Assembly (NCBI RefSeq): GCF_000332055.1
Contig: NZ_ALVZ01000179.1
Location: forward strand, 1 to 40,739
Direction: 5' to 3'
Origin: Xenococcus sp. PCC 7305
GTDB taxonomy: Bacteria > Cyanobacteriota > Cyanobacteriia > Cyanobacteriales > Xenococcaceae
DNA length: 40,739 bases
The notes below the pieces were generated by a model. The model saw only the letters and a list, made by a program, of their open reading frames with translations, ran no database searches and was not told the origin of the DNA. Within the stretch, counting starts at the first letter, position 1. Each line of letters begins with the position of its first letter. The translations under genes were made by a program, and so were the position numbers. Shown one piece after another: positions 15,002 through 23,444 of the stretch.

Positions 15002-15019
15002 AAGTGATTAAAATAACGT

Positions 15020-16264
15020 ATGTCAATGTTATCAAAAAATAGGTACCAACGGGGCTCAATTCGCTCCTTAGTGCGATCGCTATGCTTAGGTGCGATCGCC
15101 TTATCGATAGTCGGGATCGATTCTGTTAAAGCCAATCAAAATCTTGCAACCCCAACTCAGCAAGTCGCAGTACTCTCTGGTGTCGATCTTGACCCTTATA
15201 TAGAAACCTATGCTGAGCTAGTTTATTTAAATTATCGTGATTCTCACACCCAGGCTGCAGCGATGGCAGGTGCGATTTCTGACTTTTTGGCTCAGCCCAA
15301 CGAAACTACTCATAGCGAGGCTAAAACTGCTTGGATCAAAGCGAGACAAAGCTATCTCCAAACAGAAGCTTTTCGGTTTTATGAAGGCCCTATAGACTAT
15401 ATTGACTCCGAGACCGGAGAAGAAGGGCCAGAAGGTCGCATCAATGCTTGGCCGATGAACGAAGCCTTTATCGATTATGTTAAAGGGAAGTCAGATGCTG
15501 GGTTGATTAATAATCCAGATTTTGAGGTTTCTCTAGAAGGCATTTTAGAAAACGATCAAGTCACGGATGAAGCCGATGTGACAACGGGTTGGCACGCGAT
15601 CGAGTTTTTGTTATGGGGACAGGATTTTAATGATCAAGGCCCTGGCCAACGCAGTTACGAAGATTTCATCCCCGATCAAGGCAATAATAATCGCCGGCGC
15701 GAATATCTCCAACTGGTGACAGTTCAGTTGCTCGAAGACTTGGCTTTTCTTGAGGAATCCTGGAAGCCTGGGGCCGATAATTTTCGGGCTGAATTTGTCA
15801 ATAGTGATCCCCAAGAAAATATCAGTAAAATATTCACTTCCCTCGCAACACTTAGTGCCTTTGAAATATCCTCGGAACGTATGGCAGTTGCCCTAGATAG
15901 TGGTAATCAAGAGGACGAACATTCCTGCTTTAGTGATACGACGTATCAGGATTTTGTTTACAATACCCAGGGTATTTACAATGTCTACACCGGGAACTAC
16001 CAAGATTATCAAGGACAAGGGTTCGATGAGCTTGTAAGCGAGATTAATCCTGATTTGAATCAACAAATGATTGCCGCACTGGATAAGACTCAGAGCTCGG
16101 TTGTGAATATCGCTCAGCCCTTTGATCAGGTGTTAGCATCTCCCGCAGGTAGTCCAGAAAGAGAAGATGTTGAGGCGGCAATTACAAGTCTTGAGGATCA
16201 AGCTGAAATGTTTCAACAAGTTGGTAATGCTCTAGGAATTGAAGTAGAAATCTTGGCAGAATGA
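15020..16264 (+). CDS. irpA: Imelysin-family iron-regulated protein A
   Basis: A 414-residue periplasmic protein of the imelysin (M75) family. A signal sequence occupies about residues 12-38 (hydrophobic SLCLGAIALSIVGI, then SVKA). The family motif GxHxxE is present as GWHAIE (190-195), preceded by INAWPMNEAFIDYV. A second helical half ends in LEDQAEMFQQVGNALGIEV. Imelysins bind iron-related ligands at the cell surface; cyanobacterial IrpA is known as an iron-regulated protein. The start is ATG at 15020 (a second ATG at 15026 is possible); no clear Shine-Dalgarno is seen. The stop overlaps the next gene by 4 bp (ATGA at 16261-16264), so the two proteins are translationally coupled. Confidence 0.88.
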   Translation: MSMLSKNRYQRGSIRSLVRSLCLGAIALSIVGIDSVKANQNLATPTQQVAVLSGVDLDPYIETYAELVYLNYRDSHTQAAAMAGAISDFLAQPNETTHSEAKTAWIKARQSYLQTEAFRFYEGPIDYIDSETGEEGPEGRINAWPMNEAFIDYVKGKSDAGLINNPDFEVSLEGILENDQVTDEADVTTGWHAIEFLLWGQDFNDQGPGQRSYEDFIPDQGNNNRRREYLQLVTVQLLEDLAFLEESWKPGADNFRAEFVNSDPQENISKIFTSLATLSAFEISSERMAVALDSGNQEDEHSCFSDTTYQDFVYNTQGIYNVYTGNYQDYQGQGFDELVSEINPDLNQQMIAALDKTQSSVVNIAQPFDQVLASPAGSPEREDVEAAITSLEDQAEMFQQVGNALGIEVEILAE

Positions 16265-17679
16265 TCACAAAGCGCCCATTGTTAGTTTTGCTCGCTGCTC
16301 TGACCGCAATTATTATTATTACTTTCCCCAGAGTAGGCACCACAAGTCAGCTTTCGATAACAGAAAATCGGACGGCGCTTTCTGGTGGCGAGCTAGCAAC
16401 TGTTTTCAAGAAAACTCAAACAGCTTTTGCCCAACCGATTACAAATCTGGACCGCGATCGCAGAAGGGTTTTTAATTTTGGGGATCATCTGTTTAATACT
16501 AAATGGGTCGAAGCGCCTAGTTCTGTAGCGACTTTGGATGGTTTGGGGCCCTTATTCAATCGCAGTTCTTGTGCTGGTTGTCATATCCGAGATGGCAGAG
16601 GCCGCCCTCCTTTACCCCATGAAGAGCTAATGCTTTCTAAGCTGATTCGCTTGAGTGTTCCTGGTGAAGATGACAATGGTGGGCCGTTACCTCATCCGAC
16701 TTATGGAGGGCAACTACAAGAACAAGGAATTTTGGGTGTTAAGTCTGAAGGAAAAACTCTGATTACTTGGCAAGAAGAACCAGGAAAATTTGCCGATGGC
16801 ACTAGTTTTAGTCTGCGTCGTCCTAGCTATGAATTTACCAACTTGGCCTATGGAGCTTTAGGCGAAGATGCTCTGTTTTCCCCCCGAGTTGCACCGGCGG
16901 TTTTTGGACTGGCTCTGCTGGAGAACATTCGGGAAGCAGATATCTTGCAAAATGCCGACCCAGGCGATCGCGATCGCGACGGGATTTCTGGACGTCCTAA
17001 CTATGTCTGGGATGTAGAGCAGCAAAGCAAAAGTTTAGGTCGTTTTGGTTGGAAGGCAAATCAACCCAATCTCAAACAGCAAATTGCTGGGGCTTTTAAT
17101 GGCGATCTTGGTTTAACAACCTCATTATTTCCTAGCGCAAGTTGTAGTGAGGAGCAAACCCAATGTCAAAAAGAAAAAATGTTAGGGGAGCAACCGGAGG
17201 TCAGCGATGAATTTTTAGATAAAGTTACCACTTATGTTAGCCTACTTGCTGTACCGGCAAGGCGTAATTTAGCAGGAGACCAAGAACAGTTGGGAGAAAA
17301 GCTTTTTTATGAAGCTCAATGTATTGCTTGTCATACCCCAAGACAAGTCACGGGAAATGCTTCTGTCCATGAAGAATTTAACAATCAAGTCATTCATTCT
17401 TATACGGATTTGCTCTTGCATGATATGGGAGAAGATCTAGCGGATAATCGTCCCGATTTTTTAGCTAATGGTCAAGAATGGCGCACGCCACCACTCTGGG
17501 GCATTGGTCTGGTGAAAAATGTTAACAAACATACTTTTTTCCTCCATGATGGACGAGCTCGCAATTTGACCGAAGCAATTTTGTGGCATGGTGGCGAAGC
17601 TGAAGCTGCTAAAGAATTTGTCCTGAAGCTATCACAAACTGAACGAGATGCTTTAATCACATTTCTCAATTCACTCTGA
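16261..17679 (+). CDS. Di-haem oxidoreductase (DHOR/DUF1111-type c-type cytochrome)
   Basis: A 472-residue exported protein with an N-terminal hydrophobic segment (about 6-22) and two c-type haem sites: CAGCH (104-108, in NRSSCAGCHIRDG) and CIACH (354-358). The context GLGPLFNRSSCAGCH and the late WRTPPLWGIGL, HDGRARNLTEAILWHGGEA are characteristic of the di-haem thiol-oxidoreductase-like family related to cytochrome c peroxidases. It is expected in the periplasm. It is coupled to irpA by a 4-bp overlap, a pairing that suggests redox handling of iron or haem alongside IrpA; that role is inferred. An acidic DGISGRPNYVWD loop lies mid-protein. It ends 14 bp from the stop of the convergent RTX gene. 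Confidence 0.87.
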   Translation: MITKRPLLVLLAALTAIIIITFPRVGTTSQLSITENRTALSGGELATVFKKTQTAFAQPITNLDRDRRRVFNFGDHLFNTKWVEAPSSVATLDGLGPLFNRSSCAGCHIRDGRGRPPLPHEELMLSKLIRLSVPGEDDNGGPLPHPTYGGQLQEQGILGVKSEGKTLITWQEEPGKFADGTSFSLRRPSYEFTNLAYGALGEDALFSPRVAPAVFGLALLENIREADILQNADPGDRDRDGISGRPNYVWDVEQQSKSLGRFGWKANQPNLKQQIAGAFNGDLGLTTSLFPSASCSEEQTQCQKEKMLGEQPEVSDEFLDKVTTYVSLLAVPARRNLAGDQEQLGEKLFYEAQCIACHTPRQVTGNASVHEEFNNQVIHSYTDLLLHDMGEDLADNRPDFLANGQEWRTPPLWGIGLVKNVNKHTFFLHDGRARNLTEAILWHGGEAEAAKEFVLKLSQTERDALITFLNSL

Positions 17680-17680
17680 G

Positions 17681-17705
17681 ATGGCTAAAGCCTTTAGACA
17701 GCCAT
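17681..17705. terminator. Small inverted repeat between convergent genes
   Basis: ATGGCT (17681-17686) and AGCCAT (17700-17705) are inverted, with a second palindrome CTAAAG/CTTTAG nested inside. It spans the 14-bp gap and the RTX stop codon. It may serve as a weak two-way terminator; no T-run is present. Confidence 0.3.
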
Positions 17706-18626
17706 GAGATCTGCTGCGGTTAATTCTGGTGCTCCTTGTAGCACAGCAAACTGACCACCATCACCAAAACCATCTTCGGTGCCATTTTCGTTATAGAACA
17801 GATTTCCTGAACTGCTGTTATAAACTATTAATGCTTCGGCTGCTGTGGCTGCTGCATTACTATTAACGACAGCAAATTCACTGGCATCAAAATCACCATA
17901 GGCATCGCTACTTAAGCGACTGAAAACTCTTTTCCCTAGAAAAATCTGATCGTCTCCATTGCCAAAATCCCTAATCCGATCAACTCCAAAATCAGCCTCG
18001 GCAAAAGAACTAGTACCAAAAATTGAACCAGTGAAAGCAAATTGATCTCCTTGATTACCACCAACCAAAGTATCGTTACCTCTTCCACCCACTAGCAAAT
18101 CTTCACCATCTCCACCTTGAAGAAAATCTCGTTCTTCAAGGGCAAATAAACTATCACCGCCGTACAATGTATCATTCCCAGCATTGCCGAAAAGTTTATC
18201 ATTTCCTTCGTCGCCGTTTAGGTAATCATCTCCTAGACCACCGTGAAGCCAGTCATTACCAACTCCACCCCAAAGGGCATCTTGATCGTGACCACCAAAA
18301 AGGCGATCATTACCAAGATCGCCATGGATTTCATCATTACCTAGTCCACCACGCAGCGTATCGTCGCTATTTTCTGGATCAAGAGTCTCATTGGAAAAGC
18401 GATCGCCAACCAGATAATCATTTCCTAAACCTCCTAATACACTGTCATTGCCAGCATTTCCATATAGGGAATCATCTCCCGCGTGACCAGACAGGGAGTC
18501 ATCTCCTGCTTTGCCAAATATAGAATTAGCAAGAGAATTTCCAATTAATAAATCAGCATCATTAGTACCATAAATAGAATTTTTCCCAGAATTATCCCCG
18601 GCACAGGCATCACAAAATTGACACAT
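17694..18626 (-). CDS. RTX (haemolysin-type) calcium-binding repeat protein
   Basis: A 310-residue protein. Residues about 15-200 are nonapeptide repeats of the GGxGxDxLx type (for example GKAGDDSLSGHAGDDSLYG and GGLGNDEIHGDLGNDRLFG), which fold into a calcium-bound parallel beta-roll. The last about 110 residues, beginning DQFAFTGSIFGTSSF, form the non-repeated cap with a RIRDFGNGDDQIFLG block typical of type I-secreted RTX proteins; the extreme C-terminus is hydrophobic (ELTAADLMAV). There is no N-terminal signal peptide; instead there is a Cys cluster (MCQFCDACAG). Secretion by a type I system is likely; no such exporter is nearby. No catalytic domain is visible, so it may be structural or adhesive. 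It is divergent from the iron-regulated porin (219 bp apart). Confidence 0.88.
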   Translation of the reverse strand: MCQFCDACAGDNSGKNSIYGTNDADLLIGNSLANSIFGKAGDDSLSGHAGDDSLYGNAGNDSVLGGLGNDYLVGDRFSNETLDPENSDDTLRGGLGNDEIHGDLGNDRLFGGHDQDALWGGVGNDWLHGGLGDDYLNGDEGNDKLFGNAGNDTLYGGDSLFALEERDFLQGGDGEDLLVGGRGNDTLVGGNQGDQFAFTGSIFGTSSFAEADFGVDRIRDFGNGDDQIFLGKRVFSRLSSDAYGDFDASEFAVVNSNAAATAAEALIVYNSSSGNLFYNENGTEDGFGDGGQFAVLQGAPELTAADLMAV

Positions 18627-18791
18627 TTACTTTTATTCTGTAGTTTAATATATTTCACTTCCGGTAATTATACATAATACGTAAGTATTTTTTTGGCCAA
18701 GAATGATAAATATTAAAAATGATACAGAAAAGATACAAAAGTTTTTCGAAAACTAAAATTTCAGTGTCAGAACAGAATAAAAAAGTGTAGC

Positions 18792-18820
18792 TTAACAAGT
18801 AGAATGACAATCATTATTAA
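18792..18820 (+). promoter_or_regulatory. Promoter of the iron-uptake porin
   Basis: TTAACA (18792-18797) and TATTAA (18815-18820) are spaced by exactly 17 bp, a good sigma-70-type pair. They predict a start near 18827 and a leader of about 20 nt before the ATG at 18846. GAGG at 18832-18835 is the ribosome site. Confidence 0.55.
18805..18819 (+). promoter_or_regulatory. Near-consensus Fur box over the porin promoter
   Basis: TGACAATCATTATTA matches the 7-1-7 Fur consensus TGATAATNATTATCA at all but two fixed positions. It covers the spacer and most of the -10 element of the porin promoter, so bound Fur-Fe(II) should block RNA polymerase. This predicts induction under iron starvation. Confidence 0.75.
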
Positions 18821-18845
18821 AATGTTGGCGTGAGGATCTCTAACT

Positions 18846-20477
18846 ATGACAAATTTATCTCGTAAAATTTTTTCCCGTGCGGCAAAGTTAGGATTACCTA
18901 TTTTGCCAGCATCAATTGCTCTTGCAGGAATTACTAGTCCAGCGATCGCACAAACTAGATCTCAGTCGAGCCTAGAGCAAATTGAAAGCTATAGTAATCA
19001 ATGGCAAACAGCAGAAATTAATCAAGTAACCAACGTCAATCAATTAAGAGATGTTTCTCCTGCCGATTGGGCCTACGAAGCCTTAAGAAGCTTAGTAGAT
19101 CGCTATGGTTGTATTGTCGGTTATCCCGATCAAACCTACAGAGGCAATCAAGCACTAAGTCGTTATGAATTTGCTGCGGGCTTAAATGCTTGCTTGAATC
19201 AAATCGAACGATTGATTGCTTCTTCTGAAGCTGTCTTAAGAGAAGATATTGAAACTATCAATAGATTACTTCAAGAATTTGAAGCCGAACTAGCAGCCCT
19301 CGGTGGTCGTGTTGATAATCTTGAAGGCCGGGTAGCGTTTCTCGAAGATCACCAATTTTCCACGACAACTAAGCTAGTTGGAGAAGTTATCTTTGGCTTG
19401 GGTGGCGTAGTTAGTGGGACTACGAATGATGGCGATGATGATATCGATCAAGTAACAGTCTTCGGCGATCGCGTAAGACTAGAGTTGGAGACTAGCTTCT
19501 CTGGCGAGGATTTACTATTCACACGTCTTTCTACAGGAAATTTCCCTTCTTTTGCCGATGAAACAGGAACATTTCAAGGAGATTTATCCTTTGCCCAACC
19601 AGAAGGCAATGATATTGCTTTAGAGGTCTTATTTTATAATTTCCCTGTTGGTGATAAGACAAGCTTTATCGTAGGACCTGCTGGGGTAGCAGCTGATGAC
19701 ATTATGAATACGGTTAGTGTTCTTGATGGAGATGGTGGTGCGGGAGCAATTTCGGCATTTGGTACTCGCAGCCCAATTTATCTGTCTCAGGGTGATGCTG
19801 GTTTGGGAGTTGCCCACAGCTTTAACGATTTGATCGAAGTCAATGCGGGATATTTAGCGAGTCCTGCCAATGAACCTTCGAGCGGTAGTGGTCTTTTTAA
19901 TGGCCCCTATAGTGCGATGGGACAGGTTACTTTAACGCCAAGTGATAGTTTAACTTTTGCCCTCACCTACAATCACTCTTATGAGCAGAGTGACACCGAA
20001 ACTGGAAGCAACAGAGCTAACATCAGATCCTTTACCGTTAGTGATGCTTTTCCTGATGGAGTGCCTACATTCAGCAATTCCTACGGAGGAGCATTTTCTT
20101 GGGCATTATCGGAAAAATTTGTTCTCGGAGGATGGGGGAGCTATTCTAATGTGGGAACTTTAGCTTCTGACGATGGACTCAATCGTGGAAGTCAAGATAT
20201 CTGGCAATGGGCAGCAACTCTAGCTTTTCCTGATGTTATCAAAGAAGGTAATATGGCAGGAATTATTGTGGGGATGGAACCTTGGGTAACTGATTCTAAT
20301 ATTGATTCTGTAGGAGATGATGAAGATACTTCTCTTCATGTTGAGGCTTTCTTCGAATATCGGGTTAATGACAATATTGCAATTACTCCTGGGATTGTTT
20401 GGGTTACCTCGCCAGATAATAACAGTAACAATGATGATCTAGTTATTGGTGCTATTCGGACAACTTTCTCTTTCTAG
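18846..20477 (+). CDS. Iron-uptake porin (SLH domain plus OprB-type barrel)
   Basis: A 543-residue outer-membrane protein. A signal peptide covers residues 1 to about 36 (LPILPASIALAGITSPAIAQ). An SLH domain follows (about 70-125: DVSPADWAYEALRSLVDRYG, YPDQTYRGNQALSRYEFAAGL), which binds peptidoglycan or its polymer. Then a coiled coil (about 130-170, with LEGRVAFLEDHQ) and a C-terminal OprB-like beta barrel ending in an aromatic residue (TTFSF). Cyanobacteria use this architecture as their main porins, and some members are iron-uptake porins. The strong Fur box at its promoter supports that role here. A perfect stem-loop terminator follows. It is divergent from the RTX gene. Confidence 0.93.
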   Translation: MTNLSRKIFSRAAKLGLPILPASIALAGITSPAIAQTRSQSSLEQIESYSNQWQTAEINQVTNVNQLRDVSPADWAYEALRSLVDRYGCIVGYPDQTYRGNQALSRYEFAAGLNACLNQIERLIASSEAVLREDIETINRLLQEFEAELAALGGRVDNLEGRVAFLEDHQFSTTTKLVGEVIFGLGGVVSGTTNDGDDDIDQVTVFGDRVRLELETSFSGEDLLFTRLSTGNFPSFADETGTFQGDLSFAQPEGNDIALEVLFYNFPVGDKTSFIVGPAGVAADDIMNTVSVLDGDGGAGAISAFGTRSPIYLSQGDAGLGVAHSFNDLIEVNAGYLASPANEPSSGSGLFNGPYSAMGQVTLTPSDSLTFALTYNHSYEQSDTETGSNRANIRSFTVSDAFPDGVPTFSNSYGGAFSWALSEKFVLGGWGSYSNVGTLASDDGLNRGSQDIWQWAATLAFPDVIKEGNMAGIIVGMEPWVTDSNIDSVGDDEDTSLHVEAFFEYRVNDNIAITPGIVWVTSPDNNSNNDDLVIGAIRTTFSF

Positions 20478-20509
20478 AATCCTAAACTAATTTCATTGAT
20501 TTTAGTTGT

Positions 20510-20557
20510 AAACAGGCGATCACTTGAAAATACAAAAGTGATCGCCTGTTTAATTTT
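20510..20557 (+). terminator. Rho-independent terminator of the porin gene
   Basis: aaacaggcgatcactt (20510-20525) pairs perfectly over 16 bp with aagtgatcgcctgttt (20536-20551) around a 10-nt loop, followed by taatttta. It starts 33 bp after the porin stop. The stem is near-palindromic and A-rich on its 5' side, so it may also stop leftward transcripts from rpmF. Confidence 0.85.
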
Positions 20558-20763
20558 AGATAAGTTGTTGATTTATAGTCAAAACGAAGGGCTAATGAAG
20601 GGGAATAACCCTGAATTTAGCTTGCAAAAGTACCAATGGTACTCTTGTCTTGCTTTGATGGGTCTTGTTTTATCAAATGAGATTATAGGGAAAAACCTCG
20701 GCAAAATCGCCCGTCAATCGGCTTTTCCCTTATTAAAAAATATGAGACTTCGTGGCAATAACC

Positions 20764-20940
20764 CTACTCATCTTCGTCTTCATCTTCATCTTGAGGGTAA
20801 ACGAAACTGTTAGAGCGTCCGCTCAAAACTGATTTCCCTAAAGACAATGCTTTTTGCGCTTCTACCGCAGCTTTATGTTTCCAATGAGCCTTACGACTAT
20901 TGCGTTTCGATTTGGAGGTTTTCTTCTTAGGAACAGCCAT
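20764..20940 (-). CDS. rpmF: 50S ribosomal protein L32
   Basis: A 58-residue L32, beginning [20 protein letters not shown] and ending in an acidic alternating tail ([10 protein letters not shown]). The start MAVPKKK and the basic Ser/Arg/Lys N-terminal half are diagnostic of bacterial L32. Cyanobacterial and plastid L32 lack the zinc-binding cysteines, as here. L32 sits in the large subunit near the tunnel region. The start is ATG at 20938-20940. It lies 54 bp downstream of an uncharacterised cyanobacterial gene on the same strand and converges with the porin gene. A 105-codon open frame on the opposite strand (20496-20813) overlaps it and is not considered real. Confidence 0.95.
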   Translation of the reverse strand: MAVPKKKTSKSKRNSRKAHWKHKAAVEAQKALSLGKSVLSGRSNSFVYPQDEDEDEDE

Positions 20941-20994
20941 ATTAATCTAAAAATCAAAAAAGAGCTTTACTATTATAATTGCTTTCTGTCCCAC

Positions 20995-21774
20995 TTATAA
21001 AGTGTCCCCCATAGGAAAGAGATTTGTGTCGTCTGCCGATTGAGTTTCAGGCACCGCAGAGGAACCCAGGAATTTTTGGGTAATGATATTGCGGAACTGA
21101 CCAAAATCATTTTGCCAGGAACTAATTGCTTTATTTAATTGAGCAAGTTTCTCTTGGGAATCACTAATTGTACTGAGATTGTAATTAAATCCACCAGAGA
21201 AGAGGATTGCCATCATTGGAGGTTGTTGTGCTTGCTGTAGTCTCGCTTCGGCAATACTAATATTCAATTGACAATGTTCTAGGGAATACATGAGGTTAAT
21301 TCCTGCTTGAACTGGCGTTTTGCCAATATTTTTCCAGGCTCCTTGAGCTAATAGATTCCCTGTAATATAGTTGCGAGCCTGCTGGGGATTTTTGGGAAAA
21401 GGCAATAACATTTTGGGACTAAAACTATAACCCAAATAATCTCCATAGGGTAATTTGGCCACAAACTTTGTCGCTACTGCACCAGCAGTAACCTCTTCCA
21501 ATTTTTTTTGAGAAATCGATTCTGTGATCGTGACTGAATTTGGTTGAGCAGTAATATTAATGCCATTTTTAAAGCTCAATTGTGCGGCGTTGGGATTTAA
21601 AATTGGTTGCTGTGCTAGTTCCCAATCTTGGTCGATAATACCACTCATTTTCAAAAAATCCTGACTCATCATGGTAGGATTCAAATCCTTAGCAGCAATG
21701 GTGAGTGCTATTTCCTCAATAGCTTGTACGGAAACGGAGTTTTCCTGTTTGGCTTCTAAATTTGATGTGGGCAT
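20995..21774 (-). CDS. Conserved cyanobacterial protein of unknown function
   Basis: A 259-residue soluble protein that I do not recognise as a named family. No signal peptide or membrane segment is visible. The N-terminal half (about 15-130) is a mixed alpha/beta region with strand-like ITAQPNSVTITESIS. The middle holds a Pro/Gly-rich segment (YGDYLGYSFSPKMLLPFP) and the C-terminal part is mostly helical (KLAQLNKAISSWQNDFGQF). The layout, a strand-rich half with a long tail, suggests a chaperone- or scaffold-like protein rather than an enzyme, but this is only an impression. It lies 54 bp upstream of rpmF and may be co-transcribed with it. A strong terminator (21863-21891) separates it from the upstream ctp gene. 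Confidence 0.7.
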   Translation of the reverse strand: MPTSNLEAKQENSVSVQAIEEIALTIAAKDLNPTMMSQDFLKMSGIIDQDWELAQQPILNPNAAQLSFKNGINITAQPNSVTITESISQKKLEEVTAGAVATKFVAKLPYGDYLGYSFSPKMLLPFPKNPQQARNYITGNLLAQGAWKNIGKTPVQAGINLMYSLEHCQLNISIAEARLQQAQQPPMMAILFSGGFNYNLSTISDSQEKLAQLNKAISSWQNDFGQFRNIITQKFLGSSAVPETQSADDTNLFPMGDTL

Positions 21775-21862
21775 AGAAACAAGGGCTTAATTGCTTAGTT
21801 AATTGTTCTACCCAAGCTAACATCTAAATTTTGCATCAGCACTAATTGTCGATTTTATAGCG

Positions 21863-21891
21863 AAAAATAGAGACGTAAACCTTACGTCTCT
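21863..21891 (-). terminator. Rho-independent terminator of the ctp gene
   Basis: agagacgtaa (21869-21878) pairs perfectly with ttacgtctct (21882-21891) around a 3-nt loop. Read on the minus strand the stem is followed by ATTTTT (21863-21868). It starts about 50 bp after the ctp stop, between it and the next leftward gene. Confidence 0.82.
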
Positions 21892-21939
21892 AAATAAATA
21901 ATGGAATAATTATGTTTGCAATCTGAGCAATGCTGAATT

Positions 21940-23253
21940 TTAGCGGATTGTAATCGAATTGGATGGCTGCCCCACCTGACTTGCTGAGATATTTTTCAGG
22001 ATTTGAATTGCCTTAGCGAATTGAGGATCGGCAGGAGTTGCGAATAATGCAGGATTGACATTAAAAGCTAGTTGTTGCTCTGAGGTCAAATCAACCTCGA
22101 TATCTGGGGCAATACCTTTGAAATTGATATCCATGCCACTGGGAGGATAATACTGGGCGATCGTGACAGCTAATCCCGAACCATCGGATAAAGAATGAAC
22201 TGACTGTACTGTTCCCTTACCATAGGTTCTGGTCCCCACTATGGTGGCGCGATTATTTTCTTTGAGGGCTCCTGCTAAAATTTCACTAGCACTTGCAGAA
22301 TAGCGATCAACTAAGATTACTAGTGGCAAATCGGTTAAGGCTTTGCCGTTAGCAAAAAACTTTTGATCCCCGCCTTTGCTGTCTTTTGTCGAAACAATCG
22401 CTCCTTCTTCTAACCACATACGGGCAATCTCAACACTGGAAAAAAGTAAACCCCCAGGGTTACCTCGTAAATCTAAGACAAAACCTGATACGTTCTCTTG
22501 GGACAGATCTTCGATCGCTTCCTGCATTTGCTCTGCTGCGTGGGAGCTGAACTCGTCGAGTCTAATGTAACCCACGTTAGTTTGCCCTTCTTTACTAATG
22601 CTGTAATTAACTGAAGGCAATTCAATTTGACTTCTTGTCAGCGTCACATCAAAGGTAGAGTTCCCTGAACGAGCAATTTTTAGGCTAACATCGGTACCAA
22701 CTTCTCCTCTAATCTCTTCTGATGCCTGCTCCAGACTCATCAAAGAAGTTGGTTTGCCGTTAATGCTGACTATCTTATCCCCAGGTTTAATCCCTGCTTC
22801 ATCTGCCGGGGAGTCAGCTAAAGGCTCTACTACAGTGATTTGGCTAGTTTCCTCTTCTATGGTGAGGCGAATCCCAATCCCAGATAGTTCCCCAGAAGTT
22901 TGACTAGTTAGCTCCTCGAACTTCTTAGGGTCAAGAAACCGTGTATAAGGATCTCCCAATTCTTTTAGAGATTCACGGATAGCGCGATAAGCTTGTTCCT
23001 GATTTGCATAGTTACCTTCGAGAAGCTCTTGACGTTTTTCTAGCCAGTCAATCTCATTGAATTCTCGATCAACAAATTCGTTATGGACAATTTGCCAGAC
23101 CTCATCCACAATGGTTTTCGGACTATCTTCTAAGGTCGCTTTGACAGCTGAGCCAGTGGAGGATATTAGCAATGTTGTTGTAGCGATCGCAGTCCCTAAA
23201 TACTTTAACGTCTTCACTGGACGGAGCATAAGGCGTCTAGAAGTTGTAGTCAT
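21940..23253 (-). CDS. ctp: Carboxyl-terminal processing protease (S41 family, Ctp)
   Basis: A 437-residue periplasmic or lumenal serine protease. A signal peptide covers about residues 1-39 (LGTAIATTTLLISSTGSAVKA). A PDZ domain lies at about 118-205 (SGIGIRL, ADSPADEAGIKPGDKIVSING). The S41 core spans about 225-400 with FVLDLRGNPGGLL, DRYSASASEILAGAL and TRTYGKGTVQ. The Ser/Lys pair is S321 and K346, the 25-residue spacing expected for D1-processing-type proteases. Cyanobacteria carry three paralogues (CtpA, which matures photosystem II D1, plus CtpB and CtpC); the short C-terminal tail and overall look suggest CtpB, but this is uncertain. It is followed by its own terminator and lies downstream of the YihY gene. 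Confidence 0.93.
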   Translation of the reverse strand: MTTTSRRLMLRPVKTLKYLGTAIATTTLLISSTGSAVKATLEDSPKTIVDEVWQIVHNEFVDREFNEIDWLEKRQELLEGNYANQEQAYRAIRESLKELGDPYTRFLDPKKFEELTSQTSGELSGIGIRLTIEEETSQITVVEPLADSPADEAGIKPGDKIVSINGKPTSLMSLEQASEEIRGEVGTDVSLKIARSGNSTFDVTLTRSQIELPSVNYSISKEGQTNVGYIRLDEFSSHAAEQMQEAIEDLSQENVSGFVLDLRGNPGGLLFSSVEIARMWLEEGAIVSTKDSKGGDQKFFANGKALTDLPLVILVDRYSASASEILAGALKENNRATIVGTRTYGKGTVQSVHSLSDGSGLAVTIAQYYPPSGMDINFKGIAPDIEVDLTSEQQLAFNVNPALFATPADPQFAKAIQILKNISASQVGQPSNSITIR

Positions 23254-23444
23254 AATTAGTCAAAAGCCAAATATTTGAGTGGAGGTTTTTATGTATTTTT
23301 ACTAGGTCTAGAGATATTTCAATGCAGTCATTATACATATAACATTAGGCTATTTTTGCTCTCTAGATCACTTTTTTCACTTTTTTTACCTTATATTACA
23401 TATTCTTTATCAAAACTACATGTATTCACTATATCTTAGAATAT

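Larger units (their letters stand above)
14614..15019. other. 406-bp divergent control region between FeoA and irpA
   Basis: No gene is seen. The right half is very AT-rich and holds a promoter-like pair, two Fur-box-like sequences (14905-14919 and 14932-14946) and two leader hairpins (CTGG/CCAG arms at 14945-14956, and 14971-15001). The left half, upstream of feoA, shows nothing clear. Confidence 0.55.

Noticed and set aside
18167-18523. 118-codon His-rich frame opposite the RTX gene
   Set aside because: It is the mirror of the Gly/Asp repeat codons of the RTX gene, a common artefact of such repeats.
20496-20813. 105-codon rightward open frame after the porin gene
   Set aside because: It runs through the porin terminator stem-loop and antisense over rpmF, with no recognisable domain or ribosome site.
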